NCBI GenBank assembly: GCA_963760125.1
Contig: CAVXBV010000009.1
Span: forward strand, 1 to 64,000
Source: RYN-111 sp963760125
GTDB lineage: Bacteria; Actinomycetota; Actinomycetes; Mycobacteriales; SCTD01
Reading direction: 5' to 3'
Length of the DNA stretch: 64,000 nt
Of the stretch, positions 1 through 8,574 are shown one piece after another (positions within the stretch are counted from its first letter, which is position 1; each line of letters starts with the position of its first letter). The notes beneath the pieces are model-generated. The model was given only the letters and a program-made list of their open reading frames with translations, ran no database searches and was not told the DNA's origin. The translations under genes and the position numbers were made by a program.

Positions 1-224
1 TACCGTCTGCCGGACGGGTAACCGGCCCTACCGTCTGCCGGACGGGTAACCGGCCCTACCGTCTGCCGGACGGGTAACCGGCCCTACCGTCTGCCGGACG
101 GGTAACCGGCCCTACCGTCTGCCGGACGGGTAACCGGCCCTACCGTCTGCCGGACGGGTAACCGGCCCTACCGTCTGCCGGACGGGTAACCGGCCCTACC
201 GTCTGCCGGACGGGTAACCGGCCC
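1..224. repeat. Eight exact tandem copies of a 28-bp unit
   Basis: The unit begins TACCGTCTGCC and ends GTAACCGGCCC; eight identical copies follow head to tail with no spacer, and the ninth stops after TAC at 227. The first window base is the first base of a unit, so the array probably continues upstream. Each unit contains short inverted repeats (CCGTC/GACGG around TGCCG, and GCCGG/CCGGC around 8 bases), so single-stranded forms could fold into serial hairpins. There is no spacer sequence as in CRISPR. Function is unknown; copy number may be wrong because identical repeats collapse in assembly. Confidence 0.95.
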
Positions 225-312
225 TACTCTCTCCGACGCATGCGGGTAGGGAGCAGGACTTCGAGGGAGGCTGTCGAACTCGTCTGAAGCGGTCTGGGCG
301 AAGGGAGAGGTC

Positions 313-1173
313 ATGCGAAGGCGCGCGGCACTTGCGTTAGTAGCCCTGGGCGTCCTGTTACCGCTGGCGCCACCTGCATCGGCCTCGTTCAAGGAGGTTA
401 AGGCGAGCACTGTGGTGTTCGAGCGGACGACTCGTGGCCCTGCATCCCTGAAGGTTGCAGCGTTCGCGGACAGCGGTGGTAGGCCCTCCGACCTCCCTGG
501 CAAGGTTTCCTTCACCGGGATCGTGGGGCAGCGATCTGGGCGTGGTGGTCGGATCGTGCCTTTCGTGCTGGCCGCGGGCGCGGCCGACCCAGCCCCCGCC
601 GTCTACGCCGGAGGCAGCCGCTACGGCTGCTCCCAGTACGGCTGCGGCGCAATCGGGAGCGTCGGCGCCACCGTTAGCACCGCGGAGCTGTCAGATCGCG
701 GCATGGACGACCCGGAGGCACTCGACCGCGTCTTCGTGGTGATTTCCAGCGCACACCCGAGCCTGCAGTTTGAGGCGAACGGATGGAAGGCCGTCGTCAG
801 AGGACTCGCTTTTCGATTCAAGACCCATACCGACTCGCAGGCCGCCGTGACGTTCGGCTTGATGAACGGCGCGGCTGACTCGGACGTCTTCGCATCAGCC
901 GATCTCGCTGGCGGCGCCTTGGGGAGCATCTCGGTGGGCCAACTACCGTGCGGGACTGCGTCGGCCGGACGAGGCAGCCTCCACAACGCGGCGGGTGTCT
1001 CCGCCGAAGCGACTTGCTTGGCGGGGACGCAGAGGTCGACCGTGGGCTTGTTCTCGCCGGCCCGAACGACTTGGACGTTCAGCGCGGAGGGTGCCGCTGC
1101 TGGTCTGTCCGGGACCCAGAGCGGCCGCTTCCTCGTGATTGACGTTCCAGGAGCCGCCTCCCCCAGGCGCTGA
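313..1173 (+). CDS. Secreted protein of unknown function
   Basis: This 286-residue protein begins with a clear Sec signal peptide: Arg residues 2-4, a Leu/Ala/Val-rich core, and a likely cleavage after ASA near residue 24. The start is supported by GGGAGAGG just upstream of ATG. The mature part is rich in Gly, Ala and Ser, has a YGCSQYGCG element near residue 105 and two further Cys, which suggests an exported protein with disulfides. No family was recognised. It lies alone between the tandem repeat array and a DUF6630-like gene, in a stretch whose codon use is less G+C-biased than the rest, so it may be part of an accessory region. Confidence 0.75.
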   Translation: MRRRAALALVALGVLLPLAPPASASFKEVKASTVVFERTTRGPASLKVAAFADSGGRPSDLPGKVSFTGIVGQRSGRGGRIVPFVLAAGAADPAPAVYAGGSRYGCSQYGCGAIGSVGATVSTAELSDRGMDDPEALDRVFVVISSAHPSLQFEANGWKAVVRGLAFRFKTHTDSQAAVTFGLMNGAADSDVFASADLAGGALGSISVGQLPCGTASAGRGSLHNAAGVSAEATCLAGTQRSTVGLFSPARTTWTFSAEGAAAGLSGTQSGRFLVIDVPGAASPRR

Positions 1174-1401
1174 GGCAAGCGTGCGGGCCGTGTGCGGCCA
1201 TACCGGCTGGCGCCGTTCACAGACGAAACTCTGATGGAGCCGTTCTCGGTCCTGGACCCGGCATTGTCTTGGGATGTATACCGGCGGAGCACGAACCCTT
1301 CAGCATGGTAGGCCAAGCGTCGTCCCGACGCCGGGCCTAGTCGACGTGCTCCGCTAACGTCGAGACGCTCAGACCGCAGACGCTGCCCGGACGGAACCTG
1401 T

Positions 1402-1905
1402 ATGTCGAATGCCCGCGATGCCCTCGCCTCCCTCGCCGCGCTCCTCGCCCCCGGCGAACCCGCCGTAGCCCTGCAGGTGCTGGCCGCGCACGACGACCCG
1501 GTGGGGTACGTCCGGGCGCACGCGGACCGGCTGATGGACCGGGGCATAGACAATCCAACTTCTGACCTGGCATGGATTGCCCTGCTGGACGCGCTCACGG
1601 ACGTCGGCCGGCTGGCAGAGGTCGACTGGAAGGAGCAGGGAGAGGACGTCGCAAGGCAGCTTCGGGCTCTGCGATCGAGTCCCGGCGACGCGGCTTGGAC
1701 CTGGCTGGGCTCTGCGGACATGGAGGCGTCAACGGAGACGTTCCTCCACATCGTCGCGGCAGGCCTGCGTGCGGGTGGCACCGAGTTGGTCATCCTGGAC
1801 ATGGGATCAGACTCCTATCCGCTCGCTCTCGTCCCAGCCGGGCAGCTCGCGCAGGTGCTTGGCCTGTCATCCGTCGCCGGGTTCCCAGCGTCAGTCCCCG
1901 GCTGA
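1402..1905 (+). CDS. DUF6630-like protein
   Basis: The 167-residue product has no signal peptide or membrane segment and is probably cytoplasmic. The segments VDWKEQGED near residue 75 and LDMGSDSYPLALVP near residue 135 resemble the conserved DWKE and DSYPL stretches I associate with DUF6630, a family without assigned function. This is a recollection of family motifs, not a search. No good ribosome binding site precedes the ATG. The 228 bases between this gene and the secreted-protein gene hold nothing I recognise, and neither do the 278 bases that follow. Confidence 0.65.
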   Translation: MSNARDALASLAALLAPGEPAVALQVLAAHDDPVGYVRAHADRLMDRGIDNPTSDLAWIALLDALTDVGRLAEVDWKEQGEDVARQLRALRSSPGDAAWTWLGSADMEASTETFLHIVAAGLRAGGTELVILDMGSDSYPLALVPAGQLAQVLGLSSVAGFPASVPG

Positions 1906-2183
1906 ACCCGCCTCGTCAGCGCGCCGCGGGAGCGACCCCCGCCCTGATGGAAAGGTGCCGTTCTCCGCTGTCCGAGCCTCACCGCCGCCGTGATGGATAA
2001 GCGTCGCTACCCCATTTCGGCGAACATCTGCTTCTGCCGCTGGTGGTGCACCTCCCGAATAGCTCGCGATTCCGTCACCCGACTCGCGAAGACCGGAACG
2101 GCGCCCGGCAGGCCGGCGGCGCCCCAACGCTGCTGCTGCGGAGGTCTCTTACCAAGGCGGTCTACCGGGAGCAGACTGCGTTC

Positions 2184-2421
2184 ATGAGTGCCACGACCAC
2201 GGTGAAAGTTCAGACGAGCACGCGTGACCTTCTCCTCCAGCTCGGAGCTGCTCGCCGTCAGAGCGCCGACCAGGTCATTCTCTACGCACTCGAAGCGATG
2301 CTGTCGGGACGAACGCCGACACGTCGCAGCCGCGGAGGCGCACGCCATCAAGGATGACCCTGTCGATCGGGCTGAGATCCGGGCAATCCAGCAGGACATG
2401 GCAGCGCTGCGTGCGAGGTGA
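2184..2421 (+). pseudogene. Frameshifted MazE/VapB-type antitoxin
   Basis: Starting at ATG 2184, the reading frame gives MSATTTVKVQTSTRDLLLQ and continues to about codon 40 like a ribbon-helix-helix antitoxin. It then loses register near 2305. The C-terminal half is in another frame, with RRHVAAAEAHAIKDD and RAEIRAIQQDMAALRAR, and stops at 2419-2421. Joining the halves by removing one base gives about 78 residues, the usual antitoxin size. The end overlaps the start of the toxin remnant, as in working MazEF operons. The uncorrected frame stops at 2357, so only the DNA-binding part could be made. Confidence 0.75.
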
Positions 2422-2714
2422 GGTCTACCGGCTGCCCGTGCGCGGCAAGGGTCACGAGCAGAGGGCCGCCGGTTCGCGGTTGTACTCCAGCCGGGGTGGT
2501 TCAACCTGAGCACGTGGGTCGTCGCCTTCACGAGCACAAGTGCACGCCAGACCAGCTTCCGGCCACAGGTCGCCATCGCGAACCAACAGACCCTGGTCAT
2601 GTGCGACCAACTCAGACAGTGGACCTCGATCGACTCAGTGAACCCGCTGGCATGCTCACCCTTGAAGAGATGCAACTCGTCGACGAAGCGCTGGCCCTGA
2701 TCCTCGACATCTAG
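2411..2714 (+). pseudogene. MazF/PemK-type endoribonuclease toxin, two frameshifts
   Basis: A GTG at 2411, inside the antitoxin end, opens with VRGEVYRLPVRGKG, the typical RGE-Y start of MazF-like toxins. The frame then changes near 2463, continuing with GRRFAVVLQPGWFNLSTWVV, and again near 2614, ending with TVDLDRLSEPAG and EEMQLVDEALALILDI. Both shifts fit a missing base; restoring them gives about 101 residues, the family's usual size. A translated protein would stop after about 30 residues. Working members cleave mRNA at short sequences and are neutralised by the adjacent antitoxin; this copy should be inactive. Confidence 0.8.
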
Positions 2715-2887
2715 GCGCACCGCGCGCATGGTGGCGCCACGGCTGACCAAGGAAGATCGCTCCACACGGGGGCTTGGGAGGCGTTGGGATATCCGGGCAG
2801 GCCGCGAGTACGGCGGTGACGCAAGATCCCCAGCAGCAGCCCACCCGCGATGACGGGTGCGTGGTCAGACGCCACTGGGGCGCGGGC

Positions 2888-3949
2888 CTACCTCGCCACG
2901 GACGCGTAGACCTCGAGCGTCCGTTCCGCGCACGCTCGCCAGGTGAACGGCGCCGCGTGCGCCCGCCTGGACTCCGGCGTACCGACGAGCTTGCCGATCG
3001 CGTCGGCGAACGCCTCCGGCTGACCGGCGCTCGCGTACGTCGCCTGGTCGCCCAGCACCTCGCGCAGCACGGGCAGGTCACTGGCCACCACCGCCGTACC
3101 GCAGGCGAGGGCCTCGAGTGCCGTCAGGCCGAAGCCCTCGTCGCGGCTCGGGAGCGCGAGGACGTCCGCGCCGGCGACCACGGTCCGCAGCTGCTCGTCG
3201 CTGAGGTAGCCGAGCCGGACGGCGCCGCCCAGGTCGACCTCCGGCCCCCATCCGGCCGGACCGGCGAGCACAAGCGGAGGCGCCGCGGAGCCCAGCAGGG
3301 TGAGGGCGCGGACCAGCGTCCCGAGGTCCTTGCGCGGCTCCCGCGACCCCACGAACAGGACGTACGACGAGGGCAGGCCCAAGGCCCCGCGCGCGGCGGC
3401 GTCGGGGGCGGGGGTGCGGGACCACGCGGGGTCGACGCCGAGGGGCACCGCATGCAGGCGCGAGCGGTCGACCGGCAGGTGCTCCGCGACCAGGTCCGCG
3501 ACCGCCGAGGAGTCCGTGATGACCGCGTCGGCCGTCCGCAGCAGCCGAGGGACCAGAGCCCGCAGGCGGGCCACCGCGGGCGTCACGGTGTCGGCGTGCA
3601 GGAGGAACGCCAGGTCGTGCACGCTCGCCACCCCGGCCGTACGGCGCCGCGGCGGCAGCACGAAGTTGGTGGCGTGCACGACGTCGACCGGGCCGGCCAG
3701 CGTCTCGATCGGGGGGTACGGCACGCGGCGCCAGGCCTCGTGCAGCAGCCGGGCCGGCACCCGGCGCCCGGACCACGTCCCCATCCGGATCGGCGGGCGG
3801 GCCTGGCTGCGGGTGAACGCGAGGAGATCGAGGTCCGGCGCGTCCGGCAGGGCGGCGAACCCGTCGAGCAGCCCCGCGACGTACCGCCCGATGCCCGTGC
3901 GCTCACCCAGCAGAGGGGTTCCGTCGACGGCCACGCGCACGCCGGTCAC
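2888..3949 (-). CDS. Glycosyltransferase family 4 protein
   Basis: The 353-residue protein starts at GTG 3949 and has the two-Rossmann-fold layout of GT4 retaining glycosyltransferases. Near the N-terminus is a GERTGIGRY acceptor-side loop; VHDLAFL lies near 115; FVGSREPRKDL near residue 200 and PSRDEGFGLTALEALACG near residue 275 form the nucleotide-sugar site, with the E-x7-E pair. No membrane segment is seen. It is transcribed away from gmd at 3982 and resembles the GT4 genes at 14188 and 15302, so it probably adds a sugar, perhaps mannose or a GDP-mannose-derived deoxysugar, to a surface glycan. Donor and acceptor cannot be read from the sequence. Confidence 0.85.
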   Translation of the reverse strand: MTGVRVAVDGTPLLGERTGIGRYVAGLLDGFAALPDAPDLDLLAFTRSQARPPIRMGTWSGRRVPARLLHEAWRRVPYPPIETLAGPVDVVHATNFVLPPRRRTAGVASVHDLAFLLHADTVTPAVARLRALVPRLLRTADAVITDSSAVADLVAEHLPVDRSRLHAVPLGVDPAWSRTPAPDAAARGALGLPSSYVLFVGSREPRKDLGTLVRALTLLGSAAPPLVLAGPAGWGPEVDLGGAVRLGYLSDEQLRTVVAGADVLALPSRDEGFGLTALEALACGTAVVASDLPVLREVLGDQATYASAGQPEAFADAIGKLVGTPESRRAHAAPFTWRACAERTLEVYASVAR

Positions 3950-3968
3950 CCTAGAGGGGTGCTCCTAG

Positions 3969-3974
3969 TAACCT
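3969..3974 (+). promoter_or_regulatory. -10-like TAACCT before gmd
   Basis: TAACCT lies 7 nt before the ATG at 3982 and no Shine-Dalgarno sequence is visible, so transcription could begin at or next to the start codon. Confidence 0.45.
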
Positions 3975-3981
3975 GCCGCGC

Positions 3982-4981
3982 ATGGCGAACCGACCCAAGC
4001 GCGCACTGGTCACCGGCATCACCGGTCAGGACGGGCTCTACCTGTCCGAGCTGCTGCTGTCCAAGGGATACGAGGTCTTCGGCCTGATCCGCGGGCAGAA
4101 CAACCCGAAGTACGACCTGGTCCGCGAGACCGTCCCGGACGTCAAGCTCCTCACCGGTGACCTCACCGACCTCTCGAGCCTGATGCGGGCGCTGAACAGC
4201 TCCGAGCCGGCCGAGGTCTACAACCTCGGCGCGATCTCGTTCGTCGCCTACTCCTGGGAGAACGCCCACGTCACCTCCGACGTGACCGGCATGGGGGTGC
4301 TCAACATCCTGGAGGCCGTACGCCTCTACTGCGGCGACGACCTCGACAAGGTCCGCTTCTACCAAGCGTCGAGCAGCGAGATGTTCGGCAAGGTGCAGCA
4401 GGTCCCGCAGACCGAGGACACCCTGCTCTGGCCGCGGTCGCCGTACGGCGTCGCGAAGGTCTACGGGCACTACATGACCATCAACTACCGCGAGTCCTAC
4501 GGCATGCACGCCAGCAGCGGCATCCTGTTCAACCACGAGTCGCCGCGCCGCGGACCGGAGTTCGTCACCCGCAAGGTCACCCAGGCGGTGGCCCGCATCT
4601 CCCTCGGGCTGCAGGACACGATCGCGATGGGCAACCTCGACGCCCAGCGCGACTGGGGCTTCGCCGGCGACTACGTGGACGCCATGTGGCGGATGCTGCA
4701 GCAGGACGCAGGCCGACGACTACGTCATCTCCACGAACGAGACCCACACCATCCGCGAGCTGCTCGACGTCGCCTTCGCGCGCGTGGGCATCGACGACTG
4801 GACCGACAAGGTCTACCTCGACCCGGCGTTCGTGCGCCCCGCCGAGGTCGACCTGCTCATCGGCGACAGCGCCAAGGCCCACGACACCCTCGGGTGGAAG
4901 CCCACGGTCGGGTTCACCGACCTCATCGAGATGATGGTCGACAGCGATCTCGAGCTCCAGAAGACGCTCGCGGGCCGCTAG
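3982..4981 (+). pseudogene. gmd: GDP-mannose 4,6-dehydratase, frameshifted
   Basis: The N-terminal 240 residues are a canonical GMD: GITGQDGLYLSE NADP-binding loop, QASSSEMFG, the YGVAK catalytic Tyr-Lys pair, and the NHESPRRGPEFVTRK dimer/NADP region. After the codon at 4705-4707 the register is lost; from 4709 another frame continues QADDYVISTNETHTIRE and ends LQKTLAGR at 4981. Removing one base near 4708 restores a 332-residue protein of normal family length. The unrepaired frame runs on to 5055 with an Arg-rich nonsense tail. The enzyme would convert GDP-mannose to GDP-4-keto-6-deoxymannose. Because both halves are well conserved, a sequencing indel is as likely as a recent mutation. Confidence 0.85.
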
Positions 4982-4984
4982 GCC

Positions 4985-5941
4985 GTGCCCAGCGCCCTCG
5001 TCACCGGGATCACCGGGCAGGACGGCGGCTACCTCGCGGAGCAGCTGCTCGCTGACGGCTGGGATGTCCACGGGCTGGTGCACGACGGCGATCCGCAGGC
5101 GGCCGGTCTGCGCGCGCGCTGCCCGGGCGTCGTCTTGCACGACGGGGACCTGACCGACGACGCCTCGCTGGCCCGTGTCGTCGGAGCGAGTACGCCGGAC
5201 GAGGTCTACAACCTCGCGGGCATCAGCTCGGTCGCGTTCTCCTGGGAGCGGCCCGTCCTGACCGCCGATGTCACGGCGCTGGGCGCCGCGCGGCTGCTCG
5301 AGCAGGTCTGGCAGCACCAGGAGCGCAGCGGAACGGCGGTGCGCTTCGTCCAGGCCTCCTCCGCGGAGGTCTTCGGCAACGCGCCGGCGCCGCAGGACGA
5401 GAGCACCCCGCTCGCCCCCACCAGCCCGTACGGCGCCAGCAAGGCCTTCGCCCACCAGCTCGTCGGGGTCTACCGCGGCCGCGGGCTGCACGCCGTGAGC
5501 GCGATCCTCTACAACCACGAATCGCCCCGCCGCCCCCCGACGTTCGTCACCCGCAAGATCACCCGCGGTGCGGCCCGCATCGCCCAGGGCCTCGAGACCG
5601 AGCTGGTGCTGGGCAACCTCGACGCCCGGCGCGACTGGGGCTGGGCCCCCGACTACGTCGACGCCATGGTGCTCGCCGCGCGCCACGCGTCGGCGTCCGA
5701 CTACGTCATCGCCACCGGGGTCGCGCACAGCGTCCGGGACTTCGTGGCCGCGGCGTTCGCCCGGGCCGGCGTCGAGGACTGGGAGCAGCACGTGCGCGTC
5801 GACCAGGCCTTCGTCCGACCGTCGGACGCCCCGCTGCAGCTCGGGAACGCCAGCCGAGCCCGCGAGGAGCTCGGCTGGTCGCCGACGGTCGCGTTCGAGG
5901 AGCTCGTGGGCCGCATGGTCGAGGCCGATCTCGCGAGCTGA
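4985..5941 (+). CDS. GDP-mannose 4,6-dehydratase-like SDR enzyme
   Basis: This 318-residue extended short-chain dehydrogenase starts at GTG 4985, three bases after gmd ends. It shares GMD hallmarks with its neighbour: GITGQDGGYLAEQ at the N-terminus, QASSAEVFG, SPYGASK with the catalytic Tyr and Lys, NHESPRRPPTFVTRK, and a DYVDAM segment. The active-site loop reads SSAE where the first copy has SSSE. It is therefore a diverged tandem paralogue. It may be a second GMD, or an enzyme acting on a related nucleotide sugar such as the 4-keto product; sequence alone does not decide. If the first gene is truly broken, this copy could supply the activity. Confidence 0.8.
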   Translation: MPSALVTGITGQDGGYLAEQLLADGWDVHGLVHDGDPQAAGLRARCPGVVLHDGDLTDDASLARVVGASTPDEVYNLAGISSVAFSWERPVLTADVTALGAARLLEQVWQHQERSGTAVRFVQASSAEVFGNAPAPQDESTPLAPTSPYGASKAFAHQLVGVYRGRGLHAVSAILYNHESPRRPPTFVTRKITRGAARIAQGLETELVLGNLDARRDWGWAPDYVDAMVLAARHASASDYVIATGVAHSVRDFVAAAFARAGVEDWEQHVRVDQAFVRPSDAPLQLGNASRAREELGWSPTVAFEELVGRMVEADLAS

Positions 5942-5970
5942 GGTCGGCAGGAAACCGCGGCGCAACGTCG

Positions 5971-5976
5971 AACACT
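5971..5976 (+). promoter_or_regulatory. Weak -10-like AACACT before the LVIVD gene
   Basis: AACACT ends 6 nt before ATG 5983. It lacks the usual first T, so the call rests mainly on its spacing. Confidence 0.3.
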
Positions 5977-5982
5977 CAGGGC

Positions 5983-7407
5983 ATGCGCCGACCCAGCCTC
6001 CGCACCCTGTCTCTCCTGTCCTGCGCCGCGCTGGCGATCACCGCCTTCCCGGCGAGCAGCGCCGGCCCGAAGCAGCCGGCACCGACGCCGGGGATCGCCT
6101 GCGACAAGGGCTCGCTGCCCGAGAAGACGCAGGGCCGCGCCCCGCTGTCCGACGTCGCGAGCGGCCGCTACGCCAAGGGCTACACCTGCAACGCCACCGA
6201 GATCAGTCACTTCGGCACGCGGGGCGGCTACCGCGTGGAGCGGTACGTCGACAAGGCCGGTCACGAGTGCGCCTACTACGACACCACGCTGCTGTTCCCG
6301 AAGGACGCCAAGGACCAGGGGACCGACGGCCCGGGCACCTACGTCATGGACATGACCGACCCGGCCCACCCGGTGCACACCGACACGCTGCGCAGCTTCG
6401 CCTTCGACTCGCCCCACGAGTCCGTGCGGCTGAACCAGAAGCGCGGGCTGATCGTGGCCGACGCCGCCAACCCGACCGCCTACCCGGGCGTCGTGGACAT
6501 CTTCGACGTCAGCGCGGACTGCCGCACCCCGAAGTTCGTCTCCTCGACCCCGCTGGGGATCCTCGGTCACGAGGGCGGGTTCGCCCCCGACGGCATGACC
6601 TTCTACGTCGCCTCCCTCTACGGCCACACGCTCGCCGCCGTCGACCTCACCAACCTGACGGTGCCGTCCATCGCCTGGTTCAGCTACGACTACCAGCCGC
6701 ACGGCGTCTCGATCAGCGAGGACGGCAACACGCTGTTCATGGCCGACAACGGCAACAAGGGCTTGACGATCCTGGACGTGAGCCAGGTCCAGAAGCGCGT
6801 CACGAACCCCACGGTTCCCCAGATCAGCCACCTCACGTGGGACACGGTCAGCACGCCGCAGAACGCCACGCCGTTCACGGTCAAGGGCCACAAGTACCTC
6901 CTCGAGACCGATGAGTTCGGCTCCGGCGCCAACATCGGGGCGGCCCGCATCATCGACATCCAGAACCTCAAGAAGCCGTTCGTCGTCAGCGACCTGCGGC
7001 TCGCGGTGAACCAGGCGTCGGCCCAGAACGCCGACCTCGAGGCCGACCCGGGCAACAGCCAGCAGTTCCAGGGCTACCAGGGCCACTACTGCACGCTGCC
7101 CAGCCGCATCGACCCCACGACGATCGCCTGCTCCTTCATCATGAGCGGCCTGCGCGTCTTCGACATCCAGAACGTCAAGAAGCCGGTCGAGATCGCCTAC
7201 TTCAACAAGCCGGTCTCGCGGACCCTGCCGAACCAGGCCGACCAGACCACGGTCGTCGGCGCGTTCGCCATGAGCGCCCCTGCCTACGACCCGCAGTCCG
7301 GCGACATCTGGTACTCCGACGGCAACAGCGGCTTCTACGTCGTGCGCCTCACCGGCAAGGCGAAGCGCACCACCTTCGCGCCCACGGTCCACCTGCCGGG
7401 CAACTGA
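5983..7407 (+). CDS. Secreted LVIVD-repeat beta-propeller-like protein
   Basis: The 474-residue product opens with a signal peptide (MRRPSLRTLSLL, hydrophobic to about residue 25, cleavage near ASSAG). The mature protein repeats short units of the form xxVxDIxNxxxPxxV, such as TYVMDMTDPAHPV, GVVDIFDVSADC, LTILDVSQVQK, ARIIDIQNLKKPFVV and LRVFDIQNVKKPVEI, which match LVIVD repeats thought to form beta-propeller blades. Several Cys suggest disulfides outside the cell. Its place between nucleotide-sugar genes and a GT2 gene suggests a cell-envelope role, but no catalytic site is visible and function is unknown. Confidence 0.75.
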   Translation: MRRPSLRTLSLLSCAALAITAFPASSAGPKQPAPTPGIACDKGSLPEKTQGRAPLSDVASGRYAKGYTCNATEISHFGTRGGYRVERYVDKAGHECAYYDTTLLFPKDAKDQGTDGPGTYVMDMTDPAHPVHTDTLRSFAFDSPHESVRLNQKRGLIVADAANPTAYPGVVDIFDVSADCRTPKFVSSTPLGILGHEGGFAPDGMTFYVASLYGHTLAAVDLTNLTVPSIAWFSYDYQPHGVSISEDGNTLFMADNGNKGLTILDVSQVQKRVTNPTVPQISHLTWDTVSTPQNATPFTVKGHKYLLETDEFGSGANIGAARIIDIQNLKKPFVVSDLRLAVNQASAQNADLEADPGNSQQFQGYQGHYCTLPSRIDPTTIACSFIMSGLRVFDIQNVKKPVEIAYFNKPVSRTLPNQADQTTVVGAFAMSAPAYDPQSGDIWYSDGNSGFYVVRLTGKAKRTTFAPTVHLPGN

Positions 7408-7430
7408 CCGGCGATCCGAGGCTCAGCAAC

Positions 7431-7436
7431 TAGGCT
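7431..7436 (+). promoter_or_regulatory. -10-like TAGGCT before the GT2 gene
   Basis: TAGGCT lies 6 nt before ATG 7443, with no Shine-Dalgarno sequence, consistent with a leaderless transcript. Confidence 0.55.
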
Positions 7437-7442
7437 GACCCC

Positions 7443-8474
7443 ATGCGCCTTGTGGTCCAGGTCCCCTGCCTGAACGAGGAGGAGACCCTCCCGTCCGTCC
7501 TGGAGACGATCCCCACCCAGATCGACGGGATCGACGAGATCATCGTCCTCATCGTCAACGACGGGTCGACGGACCGGACGGTCGAGGTGGCCCGCGAGCA
7601 CGGCGTCACGCACTTCGTCCACCACGCGCGCAACCGCGGCCTCGGTCGCAGCTTCCACGACGGCGTGCAGCGGGCGCTCGAGCTCGGTGCGGACATCGTC
7701 GTGAACACCGACGGCGACAACCAGTACCCCCAGGAGCGCATCGCCGACCTGGTCCAGCCGATCCTGCGCGGCGAGGCCGACATCGTCATCGCGGACCGCC
7801 AGGTGCACCTGGTCGAGCACTTCAGCGGCCCGAAGAAGTACCTGCAGAAGTTCGGCAGCACCATCGTGAACAAGGCCGCCGGGACCGACCTGCCCGATGC
7901 AGCGAGCGGCTTCCGGGCCTACTCCCGCGAGTCGCTGATGCTGCTCAACACGATCACGCGGTTCAGCTACTGCATGGAGACGATCATCCAGGCGGGCAAC
8001 AAGAAGCTCGCCATCGCCAGCGTGCCGATCATCACCAACGCGAAGACCCGCGAGTCGCGGTTGTTCAAGAGCACCTACCAGCACGTGCTCAAGAGCGCCG
8101 GCGCGATCATCCGCGCGTACGTCATGTACAAGCCGTATGTCATCTTCAGCTTTTTCGCGGTGCTGTTCGGGATCCTCGGCCTCACGCCGTTCGTGCGCTT
8201 CGCCGCGCTGCGCCTCACCGACGACACCGGCAGCCACCTGCAGTCGCTGCTCGTCGGCACCGTGCTGCTGGTGATGAGCTTCCTGAGCGTCATCGTGGGC
8301 ATCGTCAGCGACCTGCTGCGCACCAACCGGGCGCTCATCGAGGACTCCCTCGAGCACACCAAGAAGATGCGCTTCGGCATCGCCGCGCCCGGTGCTGAGC
8401 CGCTCGTGGCCGTCATGGCCGAGCCGCGACCGGAGCCGGTCCGAACACGCGCGAAGGCGCGCTCGTCCGCCTGA
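7443..8474 (+). CDS. Membrane-anchored family 2 glycosyltransferase
   Basis: The 343-residue protein has an N-terminal GT2 (GT-A) domain: VQVPCLNEEETLP at the start, VNDGSTDRT near residue 37, and NTDGDNQYP near residue 88, which holds the metal-binding DxD. Two hydrophobic segments at about residues 232-252 and 270-292 anchor the C-terminus, and a basic, Pro-rich tail follows. This DPM1-like layout is typical of polyprenyl-phosphate sugar transferases, which load a sugar from a nucleotide donor onto a lipid carrier at the inner face of the membrane. A polyprenyl-phosphate mannosyl- or glucosyltransferase fits the nearby GDP-mannose genes, but the donor is not proven. Confidence 0.82.
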   Translation: MRLVVQVPCLNEEETLPSVLETIPTQIDGIDEIIVLIVNDGSTDRTVEVAREHGVTHFVHHARNRGLGRSFHDGVQRALELGADIVVNTDGDNQYPQERIADLVQPILRGEADIVIADRQVHLVEHFSGPKKYLQKFGSTIVNKAAGTDLPDAASGFRAYSRESLMLLNTITRFSYCMETIIQAGNKKLAIASVPIITNAKTRESRLFKSTYQHVLKSAGAIIRAYVMYKPYVIFSFFAVLFGILGLTPFVRFAALRLTDDTGSHLQSLLVGTVLLVMSFLSVIVGIVSDLLRTNRALIEDSLEHTKKMRFGIAAPGAEPLVAVMAEPRPEPVRTRAKARSSA

Positions 8475-8574
8475 TCAACGCCGGGACGGGCGGGACCCGT
8501 GGGACACTGGTGACTCAGCGTCCTCTACGAAGTCCTCTACGAAGCCCGTTGTCGACCACGTCTGGATCTTCCCT

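Noticed and set aside
1..224. CRISPR array
   Set aside because: The copies are adjacent and identical, with no spacers, and no cas gene is present.
621..1802. Open minus-strand frame of 393 codons
   Set aside because: It covers the secreted-protein gene and most of the DUF6630-like gene on the other strand and has no start signal or motif.
2007..2765. Minus-strand frame ending in ASRVTESRAIREVHHQ, considered as a gene remnant
   Set aside because: The end looks protein-like, but the frame runs antisense to the toxin-antitoxin remnants and no family could be named.
3982..5055. GMD with a longer alternative C-terminus
   Set aside because: The tail after 4708 is Arg/His-rich nonsense, while the conserved GMD C-terminus continues in another frame.
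8392..8574. Upstream ATG start for the SpoIID-domain protein
   Set aside because: It would overlap the preceding gene by 83 bases and place 61 charged residues before the signal peptide.
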